From: Blautia hansenii
GTDB lineage: Bacteria; Bacillota; Clostridia; Lachnospirales; Lachnospiraceae
NCBI RefSeq assembly: GCF_013304445.1
Contig: NZ_JAAITA010000007.1
Coordinates: 62,001 to 126,000 of the forward strand
Length of the DNA: 64,000 nucleotides
Direction: 5' to 3'
Positions within the stretch are counted from its first letter, which is position 1. Each line of letters opens with the position of its first letter. This document shows positions 25,688 to 35,325 of the stretch, piece after piece. A program made the translations under genes and the position numbers. Below the pieces are notes generated by a model. It was not told the DNA's origin. It saw only the letters and a list, made by a program, of their open reading frames with translations, and ran no database searches.

Positions 25688-27484
25688 ATGCTTGAAATAG
25701 GTTCATTAGTAGATGGAAAATACAAAATACTGAATAAAATCGGTCAGGGCGGCATGAGTGTCGTTTATCTGGCCATGAATGAACGGGCAAATAAGCAGTG
25801 GGCCATTAAAGAGGTTCGTAAGGATGGGGTGAAAAACTTTGATGTGGTTAAGCAGGGGCTGACGGTAGAGACAGACCTGCTGAAAAAGCTGCATCACCCA
25901 AACCTCCCCAGTATTATTGATGTCATTGACGGGGACGGAACCTTTCTGATTGTTATGGACTATATTGAAGGGCGCCATCTGGAAAGTGTGATTCAGGAAT
26001 ACGGAGCTCAGAATCAGGAAGACGTTATTGAATGGGCAAAACAGCTTTGTGATGTGCTGGCTTACCTGCATTCCAGAATACAGCCTGTTATCTACAGAGA
26101 TATGAAGCCCTCGAATATTATGTTGAAGCCGGATGGGAAGGTTATGCTCATTGATTTCGGAACAGCCAGGGAATTTAAGGAAACCAGTGTGGCGGATACC
26201 ACCTGTCTGGGAACGCAGGGTTATGCGGCGCCGGAACAGTACGGCGGACAGGGGCAGACAGATGCCCGCACAGACATATACTGTCTGGGCGCTACGCTTT
26301 ATCATCTGCTTACCGGGCACAATCCCGGTGAGCCGCCATATGAAATGTATCCCATACGGTACTGGAATCAGGATTTGTCCTCTGGCCTGGAAGAAATTAT
26401 TTTGAAATGTACCCAGAAGAATCCGGAAGACCGATATCAGTCCTGTGGGGAATTGCTTTATGCCCTGGAACATTATAAGGAACTGGATGCTGCATATAAA
26501 AGAAAACAGACTTTAAAATGGAGGAGTTTTTGGTGTGTGTTTGCGCTGGCTGTTCTGGCAGGAGCAGGAGCCATGGGATTTTATCTGGCAGAAAAGAATG
26601 TGACAGCAAATACCTATGATGCATATTTAAAGGAAGCCGAAACGCTGGCCACTACAAATCCGGAAGAATGTATCGGATATTATCAGAGGGCTATTGCGTT
26701 GAACCCTATGGAAGGAAAGGCGTATGAAGAACTTTTGCATTTCTTCCTTTGGCAGAAGAATGAAGAGAGCGGCAGCAGTTCCGGCCGGGCAGTTTGTGTG
26801 TTTTCTGATACGGAAGAACAGATGATTCGGAAAGCTCTGGGTATTACCGGAGACAGAAGACGGAGCAATGAGGAATATCTGAAGGAAAACGGCGCTGCGT
26901 ATAGTAAGCTTGCCTATGATTTGGGAATTGCCTATTTTTATTCCTATGACGGCACAGGAAATAAGGCGGCATCGCGGAAATGGCTGGGCATTGCTGCAGA
27001 AGCAGAACCTACGGAGAAATTAAATGAAAAGAATATTACCAGAGCGCAGAATCTCTACAAGATTGCAGAGTATTACGACAGCCTGGGTGTGCAGAATCAG
27101 GCAGGAGATTCTATGGTATCATACGCTGACTACTGGAAGGATTTGGTGAAAATTTTGGAAACAGATACCGCTTCCGGGGATAACCATGTGAATATTTTGT
27201 TGTCTTATAAAGAACTGGCTGCCTGCCTTGTTTCCAAAGCCACAGATTTTGAGAAAGCAGGGGTTACCCGAAAACAAATGGAAATCCAATTGAATAAAGC
27301 AGTTGCAATTTTAAAGGATATGGAAATTGTAAAGGGCGCGGCCAATGCGGATTATGAACAGGAAATGAAAGAGGAACTGCTGAACCATATTGCGGCAGCC
27401 GGAGAAATCGTGGAAGCTACATTTAACACATCTAATATTGCCACAGCAGAACAGGGAGGTGGAGAAGATACAGCAGCAGATTAA
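25688..27484 (+). CDS. Membrane Ser/Thr protein kinase with extracytoplasmic repeat region
   Basis: A 598-residue Hanks-type kinase. Cytoplasmic kinase domain (residues 1 to about 265): glycine loop GQGGMSVVYLA, WAIKEV lysine, catalytic YRDMKPSN, LIDFGTAR (DFG), and GYAAPEQYGG. One membrane span (FWCVFALAVLAGAGAMGFYLA, about residues 280-300) leads to a 300-residue helical, TPR-like outer region rather than PASTA domains. The start at 25688 is preferred to 25682 because AGGGGG lies six bases before it but abuts the earlier ATG. It pairs with the PP2C gene. Confidence 0.9.
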   Translation: MLEIGSLVDGKYKILNKIGQGGMSVVYLAMNERANKQWAIKEVRKDGVKNFDVVKQGLTVETDLLKKLHHPNLPSIIDVIDGDGTFLIVMDYIEGRHLESVIQEYGAQNQEDVIEWAKQLCDVLAYLHSRIQPVIYRDMKPSNIMLKPDGKVMLIDFGTAREFKETSVADTTCLGTQGYAAPEQYGGQGQTDARTDIYCLGATLYHLLTGHNPGEPPYEMYPIRYWNQDLSSGLEEIILKCTQKNPEDRYQSCGELLYALEHYKELDAAYKRKQTLKWRSFWCVFALAVLAGAGAMGFYLAEKNVTANTYDAYLKEAETLATTNPEECIGYYQRAIALNPMEGKAYEELLHFFLWQKNEESGSSSGRAVCVFSDTEEQMIRKALGITGDRRRSNEEYLKENGAAYSKLAYDLGIAYFYSYDGTGNKAASRKWLGIAAEAEPTEKLNEKNITRAQNLYKIAEYYDSLGVQNQAGDSMVSYADYWKDLVKILETDTASGDNHVNILLSYKELAACLVSKATDFEKAGVTRKQMEIQLNKAVAILKDMEIVKGAANADYEQEMKEELLNHIAAAGEIVEATFNTSNIATAEQGGGEDTAAD

Positions 27485-27884
27485 TCTGTTTCACGGTTTG
27501 TTTTCTGTGTGTTTGGCTATCTGTATTTTCTGTTTTGCGCTGAGTATCATATTTTTCTTTCAATTTGATATTAGAAACATTTTCAATGTCCGGACTGGGC
27601 GTTCGGTGAAAAAAACGGTGCAGGAAGTACATGAAAGAAATGCCCAAACCATAAGCTGTTCCGGTTATCTGGGAAAAAGCAGGAAACCGGGAAGTGTGCG
27701 AAAGGCCAGGATAGAGGAAATCGTAGAGCCGCCCGGTTGTCCTACCGAGCCGCTGGCAGGAATGCAGATACAGGAAACGGATGAGCGTTTTGGTATGTTC
27801 AGGATTCAAAAGTGTATTTTGCTTATTCATACAGATGAAGGCAGTGACGTAGTGAATAAAGGAAAAGGAGTTAAGAGAGCATGA
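27459..27884 (+). CDS. Small single-span membrane protein of unknown function
   Basis: A protein of about 141 residues if GTG at 27459 is used; the start overlaps the end of the kinase gene and AGGGAGG directly abuts it, so the true start is uncertain. A strong membrane span (FSVCLAICIFCFALSIIFFF) lies near the N-terminus, followed by a basic soluble part ending FRIQKCILLIHTDEGSD. The stop overlaps the ATG of the giant surface protein gene (ATGA), which suggests coupled translation. I do not recognise a family. Coding is supported by the open frame and position rather than by homology. Confidence 0.6.
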   Translation: MEKIQQQINLFHGLFSVCLAICIFCFALSIIFFFQFDIRNIFNVRTGRSVKKTVQEVHERNAQTISCSGYLGKSRKPGSVRKARIEEIVEPPGCPTEPLAGMQIQETDERFGMFRIQKCILLIHTDEGSDVVNKGKGVKRA

Positions 27885-30800
27885 AAGGAAAACGAAGAGA
27901 AAGGCTGATGGCTTTGGCGCTGATTTTTGCAATGACAGCCGGGATGATAGCAGAACCGGTGCGGATTAGCGCCGCACAGGAGTACAGTAGCAAGGTTTCT
28001 GAACAAAATGGAGTGACAGAGGCGTATACTGTAAGCGGACAGATTCTGTCCGGTGGCACTGCTGTTTCTGGTGCAGCCGTGCAGTTGGGAGATTTTGCAC
28101 CCCAGGTTACAGATAAAAGCGGTGCATATTCTGTGCGTGAGGTGCCAAATGGTACATACAATTTGACTGTAAGCAGAAATGGCTTTGAAAGATATGAGAG
28201 TTCTGTAACGGTAAGTGGTACGGAAGTCACAAACGCTGACGCAGTATTGTGCTTAACTGCCGGAAGTGTCGGTATTGCAAATAGCGATATCGTAGTAGGA
28301 GAGAGGACAGAGGTATCTTATAGATGTGACTTGTCAGAAGGTGAAATTCAGTCTGTTTTATGGCAATCCGGTGATGCGGCAACGGCTACGGTTGAAAATG
28401 GAATTGTAACAGGTGTAAAAGCCGGAAAAACAACGATTACACCAACAATCACATCTGTTTATGGTGACGTACCAATGACGGAAACAGAGATTACAGTCGG
28501 GGAATGCGGCACAGAAATGGAAAAGATGGAAATCAATAAGGCAGGGATTTTTAAAAATAAATTAAATATTGATGTGACTGTTAAAGCACTTGCCGGGGAG
28601 TCAACACCTACAGGCGGAGATGTGGAATTTAAAATTAAGCAAATGGGCGTAAAGGATGACATCGCTGAAGAGGCCTATACAAAACCTCTTGAAAACGGTA
28701 AAGCGCAGTTGCAATTAGCAAAAAAGAACTTTGATTTTTCAGGAGAATACCTGATAACAGCTGCTTATAAAGGACATGCAGGATATTATGCAGAAAGTGG
28801 AGCTAAAACCGAAAGCTACAATTACGAAATCAGCGGCTTAGAGTACGAAGATGAAACCGGCAAGATTACTTCTCATAAAGAAAGGCCATTGACACTTACC
28901 TATGGAGAGCAAAAGACTATCTGGGTTTCGGAAGAAAATAGCGCAGCAAATGAAGTTTTTTCTAATGTTTCTGATAAGGTTAATATTGTAAAACAGGAGC
29001 AGTCCGGCAAAGCCGGATATACAGAATTCACTATTACAGCAAAGAATACCGGGAAGTGTGATATTGTCTTTAAAAGAACTGCAGATGGAGAAAAAATATA
29101 TCCGTATTTATATGTAGAAGTTAAGCCGAAAGAATTGAATATTGACACGGATAAAGAAAAGTCCTATATGGTTTATTCTAAAATCTACGATGATAATAAG
29201 GATGTATTTGTAAATGCAGACACCAAGGATATAATTACATTAGAACGCATGAATTTTGACTTAGGAGTAATTGGCGGAGATACGGTAAGCGTAGACTTAG
29301 CCGCTGCAGCGGATATTAAGGGGATCCTGTCAGGTGAATTTGACGGAAATGTGACGGATGGAAGGGAAACACAAATAACATTCAATCAAAATCAGTTGAA
29401 ACTTCAGAATGATAATGGAAACTATGTTTTGGCAGATAAAGAAATTCAAATATCTGCAAAGGCTGTTATACTGAAAAGACCTGTTACTGTGAAGGTCAGC
29501 GATGCGGAAAGGTCTTTCGGACATGCATATCATAACGGAATCGGCAACGGACCGGATTATATCTTTCATTCCGATGATTGGGTGGATGTGCAGACCGGAA
29601 CAGGGGAAGGGATAGAAGGTATCATCGAAAAAGGATATCGGGATCCTTCCAGCGAGACGGCACTGACCGAGGAACAGGCCGATGGGAATACAGCGAAGCC
29701 GGATACTTATGAGAAAGTATTGTCTATAGATACAGCGAAGATGGATGGGATTCAGGCTGAAAATTATGATTTTCGTATTGAAAAAGGTACCTTGACAGTG
29801 AAAGAGGAAGAAATTAATGATATTTTTTCTTACATCAATTTTGAAAATTTTAAGGAAAATCCGACCATATACATGAATGACAAAAAAGAACTCTGGGTAA
29901 AGGCAGATAAAGGAAAATTAGAGCTGAACACTTGCACAGAAAAATTGTATGACGAGGTTCTTTTAACGAAAGTCGGAGAGACAGCACTCAGCCCGTCTGT
30001 GTCACTGACTGGAGAAGGATATGTATTTGACAGAGCAGATGTTGAGGAATCAGAGGAAATTTCTCTGACCTTGCGGTTTAAAAATCAGCAGGGTGTATAC
30101 TCAAAGGAGTTTTCTTATCACATATATCTGGATAATACCATTCCAGAGGTGTTTATCAGTGAGGCGGAAGGTTCTGAAACTCCGTTGGGAGATTTTGTAA
30201 ATAAGATATCTTTTGGTTTGTTTGGAAAGACAGAATACAAGGTGAAGGTAAAGGTAACAGAAACGGATACTTCCGGATTAAAAGAGTGGACTTACATGGT
30301 GCTGCCTCTGAAAAAAGACATGGTAAATGGTACAGACAAGGTTTCCGATGCAGACAATCTAACGGAAGAGGAGATAACGAAAAGCCGGCTTTTGCAGTAT
30401 ATTGAAACTTTAAAGGACAGTGGGGAATATGTATGGCAGCCTGCGAATCCGTCCGGCGACCTTACAGAGATTATCATTGACAGAAAAGACACAGGAGAAG
30501 ACTTTGCTGCCAATCATTATGTAGTATTGGTAAAACCATATGATAATGTAAAAAACAGCAAAATTTATACATCATTGGGAATTATTCTGGATAATAATGA
30601 GCCTTATGTAGACTTAGGGTTAGATTACGAGGGAGGACAGGTTTACAGAGAAGTTTACAATGATGATGTAAAACTGCATGTATCTGTTACGGATAATAAC
30701 CATCCGGCCGATAAAACTGTTTCAGGTCTGAGGGAAATTTACTATCAGGTGGCTGTAGGCAGAGAAAATCTGGAAAAAGCAGAAAGAGTTTCTTTGTACA

Positions 30801-33800
30801 ATGCAGAGAAAGGAAAGAAATATACGCTGGAAGAACTTCAAAATGAAGTGCTTCAGAGAAATATCACCATTAGTAAAAAATGGAACTCTAATGACATATG
30901 GGTGGGTGTAACAGCCGTGGACAACTCGGGGAATGAATATCAGGCCTTTCAGCATCTGAAAATTGACATGACGAAACCGGAAGTATCCGTGAAATATGAA
31001 ACAAAAGCTACAGAGGATTATGCTCCGTATTATAACCGGGACAGGACAGTCCTTGTAGCAGTAAGAGAAAGAAATGTAGATGTAAATAGCATCAAAGAAC
31101 TTTGGTTTGACCTGCAAAGAGAAGGGGAACAGAAGTCTGCACAGTATACGCTTTCTTCGATGGGGGCAATTGAGGGCATTACCGTTGAGTCTGTAAAAGA
31201 CTCTCAGGAAGGACAGAATGCAGCCCAATATACAGATGACAGAATCATTGAAATGAGAATCCGTTTTCATGGGGATAACAAATACGATTTTGACGTTCAC
31301 TGCGCAGACAAGGGTGATTGGGAGGAAGAACAGGACAACAGTACGTATTTTGTTATTGATAAAACTGCGCCGGAACTTAGTGTTGCATATGGCAATGCGG
31401 ATGGCACAGCAGGCGTGGCAGAAAGTGAACAAAGCCGTTTCTACAGTGGAAAACCAATGACAGCCAAGGTAGAAATCAAAGAACATAACTTTGCCTATGC
31501 AGATAAAGACGTGCCTATTGAGGTAAAGGTTACGGCAGATAAAGTAGGTGAGGGCGAAGAAATACCGGATTATACAGCATTGGAGAAAACGAACAGCCTG
31601 GATGTATGGAACAAGAATGTAGATACTTACACCAGTATGTATGTTTTTCGTTCTGATGCCAACTATATCCACAGCATCGTCTATACAGACCTTGCCGGAA
31701 ATGCTGTTTCCTATGGGCCGGGCTGCTTTACCGTAGACAAGACGAATCCGACCGGTACTGTGAAAATCAAAGGCTTGGGATTCTGGGAAAGCTTACTGGA
31801 GAAAATTACTTTTGGTCTCTTCAGTCCGTCTGCGGTAGATACAGAGGTAACTGGTGCAGACCATACGTCCCCGGTTGCTCCTGTACAGTACACAAGGGTA
31901 CAGGACCAGATGACCAGAGACGAACTGGAAGCTTACAATGGCTGGTCTTCTGCATCGGAAGACAGACCGGATTATGCAGGATTTTCCGTAAATCCGGATG
32001 AGCAGTTTATTGTGTACACTAAGGTAACGGACTATGCAGGCAACTACCAGTTCTTTAGTTCCGATGGTATGATTGCGGACGGCACTAAACCGGGTCCGGT
32101 CGTTGCCATTACGAATCTGAGCCAGTCGCAGAATGGTATCTTTCATGAAGACGTGACCCTTCAGATTGACGTAGAAGACCCAACAGTGGGAGATACTTAT
32201 TCTGGTCTGGAAAAAGTCTGGTATACCGTCAGCGCTGCAGGCAATGTAAATACCAGTGAAACAATTGAGCTTCTGGACAACAGCAGAAACAGGATACAGG
32301 GCAACAAAACCTTTAGTCAGGTGATTACAGTTCCTGCAAGTGAGTATAACAGCAATGATGTAAAGGTACAGGCTTTTGCACAGGATTTCTCCGGCAACAA
32401 GGGAAACAGTGATATTACAGAACTGAAAATTGACGTAACGAATCCAACGGTTTCTGTTGCATGGGATTTGAATAATCCCTCCAACGGCAAATATTATAAA
32501 GATACCAGAACTGCGACTGTTACGGTCACGGACAGAAACTTTGATGCAAACAATGTAAGATTCAATATTACCAATACAGATGGAACAGAGGCAAACATCA
32601 GCGGCTGGAGCAGCAGCAGTGATATGGGGATTTCCGACAGCGCTGCAAGCACCTGCCAGGTATCTTTCCCTGCCGATGGTGATTATACCTTTACTCTTGG
32701 CTGTACGGATTTGGCAGGAAACGGCGGAGAATACGGAAAGACAGATGCGTTTACCATTGATAAGACCAATCCGGTGCTTACGGTTTCCTATGACAATAGC
32801 AGTGCAAGAAATGGCAGATACTTTAAGGAAACCCGCACTGCGACTGTGACGGTTCGAGAACATAATTTTAATCCTGCAGATGTCCGCACAGCAGTAACAG
32901 CCGCATTACAGGGATGTGGAATTTCCCCGCCGTCCATCAGCGGCTTTTCAGACAGCGGAGATATACATACGGCAACTGTACGCTATGCAGCCGACGGCGA
33001 TTATACCTTTGACATAGATTATACGGATATGGCAGGAAATCAGGCAGCAGATTACACACCGGACTGTTTTACAGTGGATTTAACAAAACCGGAGGTTGAG
33101 ATTACAGATATCAAAGATAAATCGGCCAATAACGATGTAGTTGCGCCGGGAGTGAAGGCTACAGATGCAAACTACGATGCCGGGAATGTAACAATCACCG
33201 TAACAGGAGCTAATAACGGCAAGGTAGATATTGGAAAGGTTGTCAGTGCCGTTGAAAACGGACAGAGTATTAAAATGAACGATTTTGCAAGAGAAGAAAA
33301 GATGGATGACCTCTATACACTCACTGCGAAATCTGTGGATAAGGCGGGAAATGAAACCGAAAAATCAGTGCTGTTCTCTGTCAACCGCTACGGCTCTGTT
33401 TATGTCTTAGATGATGCGACCCGGGAAGACAAAGGCGGCTGGCTCAGCACAAAAAATCACACTTACATTAGGAAAGAACAGGAACTTGGTGTAATGGAAT
33501 ACAATATAGACACCATTGAGTCCGGCAAGATTACCGTTGATAGGGACGGGAAACTGACAATTTTGAAGGAAAATCAGGATTATACCGTAAAAAGTACCGG
33601 AAGCGATACACAATGGAAAGAAAACCATTATATCCTTTCAGCAGCCAATTTTTCACAGGAAGGTAATTACAACGTTATCTTCAATACCCGTGACCGGGCC
33701 AACAATACTATGAACAATACCAGTGTGAAGAAGAGCAATAAAAATCTTCCAATCGAATTTACGGTAGATAAGACGGCACCTACGGTTGTGGTATCCGGCG

Positions 33801-34204
33801 TGGAAGATGGCGGGCAGTACCGCCAGGCAGAGAAGCATATGACAGCAGATGTCAAAGATAATCTGGCTCTTGCCAGAGTTAATGTCTGCATTGACGGCGA
33901 GAGAACTGTATATAGCGCAGATGAATTAAGAGAGGTAAACGGTATTATCAAAACCACTGTTCCCAGCGCAAACAGCTGGCAGGAGATTGAAATTACCTCG
34001 GAAGACGAAGCAGGCAACCAGCTGGGAGAAACCAAAGAAAAGGACAAGGCACAGTCGGTAGTTATGAAAATTTTGGTGACTCCAAACCTGCTGATTCAGT
34101 ATTATATGAACAAACCGCTGTTCTACGGTTCTATTGCAACTGTAGTAATGATAGCAGGTGTCATTGGATTTCTTGCAAGGAGAAAGAAAAAAGAGACCGC
34201 ATGA
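27881..34204 (+). CDS. Giant surface protein with carboxypeptidase-regulatory-like, BIG2-like and about ten Ig-like repeats
   Basis: A 2107-residue exported protein. A signal peptide (about residues 1-32) is followed by a carboxypeptidase-regulatory-like fold (VSGQILSGGTAVSGAAVQLG, residues about 50-115), a BIG2-like domain (GEIQSVLWQSGDAATATVEN), and MBG/YDG-like modules (LTLTYGEQKTIWV; RPVTVKVSDAERSF). From about residue 750 to 1965 ten Ig-like units follow, each opening with (I/V/L/A)DxTxP-like sequence such as DKTAPELSVAYG and DKTNPVLTVSYD. The C-terminus has a membrane span (YGSIATVVMIAGVIGFLA) and RRKKKETA, with no LPXTG, so it is held by the membrane. It likely projects through the wall as an adhesin or sensor; ligand unknown. 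It is coupled to the kinase group. Confidence 0.85.
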   Translation: MKGKRRERLMALALIFAMTAGMIAEPVRISAAQEYSSKVSEQNGVTEAYTVSGQILSGGTAVSGAAVQLGDFAPQVTDKSGAYSVREVPNGTYNLTVSRNGFERYESSVTVSGTEVTNADAVLCLTAGSVGIANSDIVVGERTEVSYRCDLSEGEIQSVLWQSGDAATATVENGIVTGVKAGKTTITPTITSVYGDVPMTETEITVGECGTEMEKMEINKAGIFKNKLNIDVTVKALAGESTPTGGDVEFKIKQMGVKDDIAEEAYTKPLENGKAQLQLAKKNFDFSGEYLITAAYKGHAGYYAESGAKTESYNYEISGLEYEDETGKITSHKERPLTLTYGEQKTIWVSEENSAANEVFSNVSDKVNIVKQEQSGKAGYTEFTITAKNTGKCDIVFKRTADGEKIYPYLYVEVKPKELNIDTDKEKSYMVYSKIYDDNKDVFVNADTKDIITLERMNFDLGVIGGDTVSVDLAAAADIKGILSGEFDGNVTDGRETQITFNQNQLKLQNDNGNYVLADKEIQISAKAVILKRPVTVKVSDAERSFGHAYHNGIGNGPDYIFHSDDWVDVQTGTGEGIEGIIEKGYRDPSSETALTEEQADGNTAKPDTYEKVLSIDTAKMDGIQAENYDFRIEKGTLTVKEEEINDIFSYINFENFKENPTIYMNDKKELWVKADKGKLELNTCTEKLYDEVLLTKVGETALSPSVSLTGEGYVFDRADVEESEEISLTLRFKNQQGVYSKEFSYHIYLDNTIPEVFISEAEGSETPLGDFVNKISFGLFGKTEYKVKVKVTETDTSGLKEWTYMVLPLKKDMVNGTDKVSDADNLTEEEITKSRLLQYIETLKDSGEYVWQPANPSGDLTEIIIDRKDTGEDFAANHYVVLVKPYDNVKNSKIYTSLGIILDNNEPYVDLGLDYEGGQVYREVYNDDVKLHVSVTDNNHPADKTVSGLREIYYQVAVGRENLEKAERVSLYNAEKGKKYTLEELQNEVLQRNITISKKWNSNDIWVGVTAVDNSGNEYQAFQHLKIDMTKPEVSVKYETKATEDYAPYYNRDRTVLVAVRERNVDVNSIKELWFDLQREGEQKSAQYTLSSMGAIEGITVESVKDSQEGQNAAQYTDDRIIEMRIRFHGDNKYDFDVHCADKGDWEEEQDNSTYFVIDKTAPELSVAYGNADGTAGVAESEQSRFYSGKPMTAKVEIKEHNFAYADKDVPIEVKVTADKVGEGEEIPDYTALEKTNSLDVWNKNVDTYTSMYVFRSDANYIHSIVYTDLAGNAVSYGPGCFTVDKTNPTGTVKIKGLGFWESLLEKITFGLFSPSAVDTEVTGADHTSPVAPVQYTRVQDQMTRDELEAYNGWSSASEDRPDYAGFSVNPDEQFIVYTKVTDYAGNYQFFSSDGMIADGTKPGPVVAITNLSQSQNGIFHEDVTLQIDVEDPTVGDTYSGLEKVWYTVSAAGNVNTSETIELLDNSRNRIQGNKTFSQVITVPASEYNSNDVKVQAFAQDFSGNKGNSDITELKIDVTNPTVSVAWDLNNPSNGKYYKDTRTATVTVTDRNFDANNVRFNITNTDGTEANISGWSSSSDMGISDSAASTCQVSFPADGDYTFTLGCTDLAGNGGEYGKTDAFTIDKTNPVLTVSYDNSSARNGRYFKETRTATVTVREHNFNPADVRTAVTAALQGCGISPPSISGFSDSGDIHTATVRYAADGDYTFDIDYTDMAGNQAADYTPDCFTVDLTKPEVEITDIKDKSANNDVVAPGVKATDANYDAGNVTITVTGANNGKVDIGKVVSAVENGQSIKMNDFAREEKMDDLYTLTAKSVDKAGNETEKSVLFSVNRYGSVYVLDDATREDKGGWLSTKNHTYIRKEQELGVMEYNIDTIESGKITVDRDGKLTILKENQDYTVKSTGSDTQWKENHYILSAANFSQEGNYNVIFNTRDRANNTMNNTSVKKSNKNLPIEFTVDKTAPTVVVSGVEDGGQYRQAEKHMTADVKDNLALARVNVCIDGERTVYSADELREVNGIIKTTVPSANSWQEIEITSEDEAGNQLGETKEKDKAQSVVMKILVTPNLLIQYYMNKPLFYGSIATVVMIAGVIGFLARRKKKETA

Positions 34205-34213
34205 AGCAGTCTC
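34186..34213 (-). terminator. Minus-strand terminator of the aldolase gene, inside the 3' end of the giant gene
   Basis: On the minus strand GAGACTGC and GCGGTCTC (34213-34206 and 34200-34193) pair with one G-U around a 5-base loop and are followed by TTTTTT. The hairpin occupies the last codons of the convergent surface-protein gene. Confidence 0.7.
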
Positions 34214-34222
34214 CTTATCTTC

Positions 34223-35272
34223 TCATTTATTTGGACGATACATCTTTACCATTTCTTCAAAATCCTTCACAAAATCCTTGACGGCCTCTTCGCTGGTGGC
34301 CCAGGAAGTGCAGAAGCGCAGGCAGGTGTGTGACTTATCCGGTTTGCACTGGAAGGTCGTCAGATATTTTTTGCTGATTTGTTCTGCCAGTTCGTCAGGG
34401 AAGACAGGAAAAATCTGGTTTGTAGGCGCTTCGCACAGAAGAGGAATCCCCGCTTTTTCAAAAGCGGCTTTTATTGGATGCATTTGCGCAATGCTTCTCT
34501 GTCCAAGGCGGATATAAAGACTGTCTTTGAATAATTCCTCAAACTGTACGCCAATCATCCAGCCCTTTGCAAGAATGGCGCCGTGCTGTTTCATATTAAA
34601 CCGGAAATGTTCTTTAAAATCTTCGTTTACCAATACAAGAGCTTCTCCGAACATGGCTCCGACTTTTGTCCCGCCTATATAGAAGGCATCGCAGAGTTTG
34701 GGCATGTCAGGGAAAGTCAGATGAGTGATTTCTTCTGCAGCCAGGGCCGCAGCAAGACGTGCGCCGTCAATATAGAAATAAAGCTGATGGCGTTTGCAGA
34801 AAGCGTATAATTCTTCCAGTTCGTCTTTGGTATACACAGTCCCTACTTCGGTGGGGTTGGACACATAAACCAGACGCGGTTCTACCCAGTGCTCGTTTTC
34901 ATGTAAATCCAGAACCGGACGGATTAAATCAGGGGTCAGCTTTCCGTCTTTTGTGAGAACGGGATAAACCTTATGTCCTGTTGCCTCGATGGCGCCTGTC
35001 TCATGGGTATTGATGTGACCGGTTTCTGCACTGATAACGGCTTCATAAGGGCGCAGAATGTGGGAAATAAAGGTCAGGTTAGTCAAAGTTCCTCCGGCAA
35101 TAAAGTGAATATCGGTGCTGTAATCTTCCAACGCTTCCTGAATTAGGTCACGGGCAGCATCGGAGTGTGCGTCCAGACCGTAGGAATGGTTCTGGTGATA
35201 ATTAATCGTCTCTAAGGCCCGGAGAATATTTGGGTGTGCGCCTTCACTGTAATCATTCTGAAAACTATACAT
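34223..35272 (-). CDS. Threonine aldolase / beta-eliminating lyase family protein
   Basis: A 349-residue PLP enzyme of the low-specificity L-threonine aldolase family, expected to split threonine or allo-threonine to glycine and acetaldehyde. Motifs: FIAGGTLTNLTFI, HINTHETGAIEATGHKV, FYIDGARLAAAL (Asp that contacts PLP) and the Schiff-base lysine in YIGGTKVGAMFGEALV. The start at 35272 has GAGAGG upstream and begins with MYSFQNDYSEGAHP, the family start; a longer frame to 35329 is not needed. The AraC gene lies 53 bases upstream on the same strand and may regulate it. Confidence 0.9.
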   Translation of the reverse strand: MYSFQNDYSEGAHPNILRALETINYHQNHSYGLDAHSDAARDLIQEALEDYSTDIHFIAGGTLTNLTFISHILRPYEAVISAETGHINTHETGAIEATGHKVYPVLTKDGKLTPDLIRPVLDLHENEHWVEPRLVYVSNPTEVGTVYTKDELEELYAFCKRHQLYFYIDGARLAAALAAEEITHLTFPDMPKLCDAFYIGGTKVGAMFGEALVLVNEDFKEHFRFNMKQHGAILAKGWMIGVQFEELFKDSLYIRLGQRSIAQMHPIKAAFEKAGIPLLCEAPTNQIFPVFPDELAEQISKKYLTTFQCKPDKSHTCLRFCTSWATSEEAVKDFVKDFEEMVKMYRPNK

Positions 35273-35325
35273 AATAAAATCCTCTCTTCCTGCGTGAAAC
35301 TTTATCCTTATTCTAACACAGAAAA

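Noticed and set aside
32440-33090. Repetitive DNA that might suggest a CRISPR or tandem array
   Set aside because: The similarity is at protein level, in frame, and comes from duplicated Ig-like domains; no regular short repeats and spacers.
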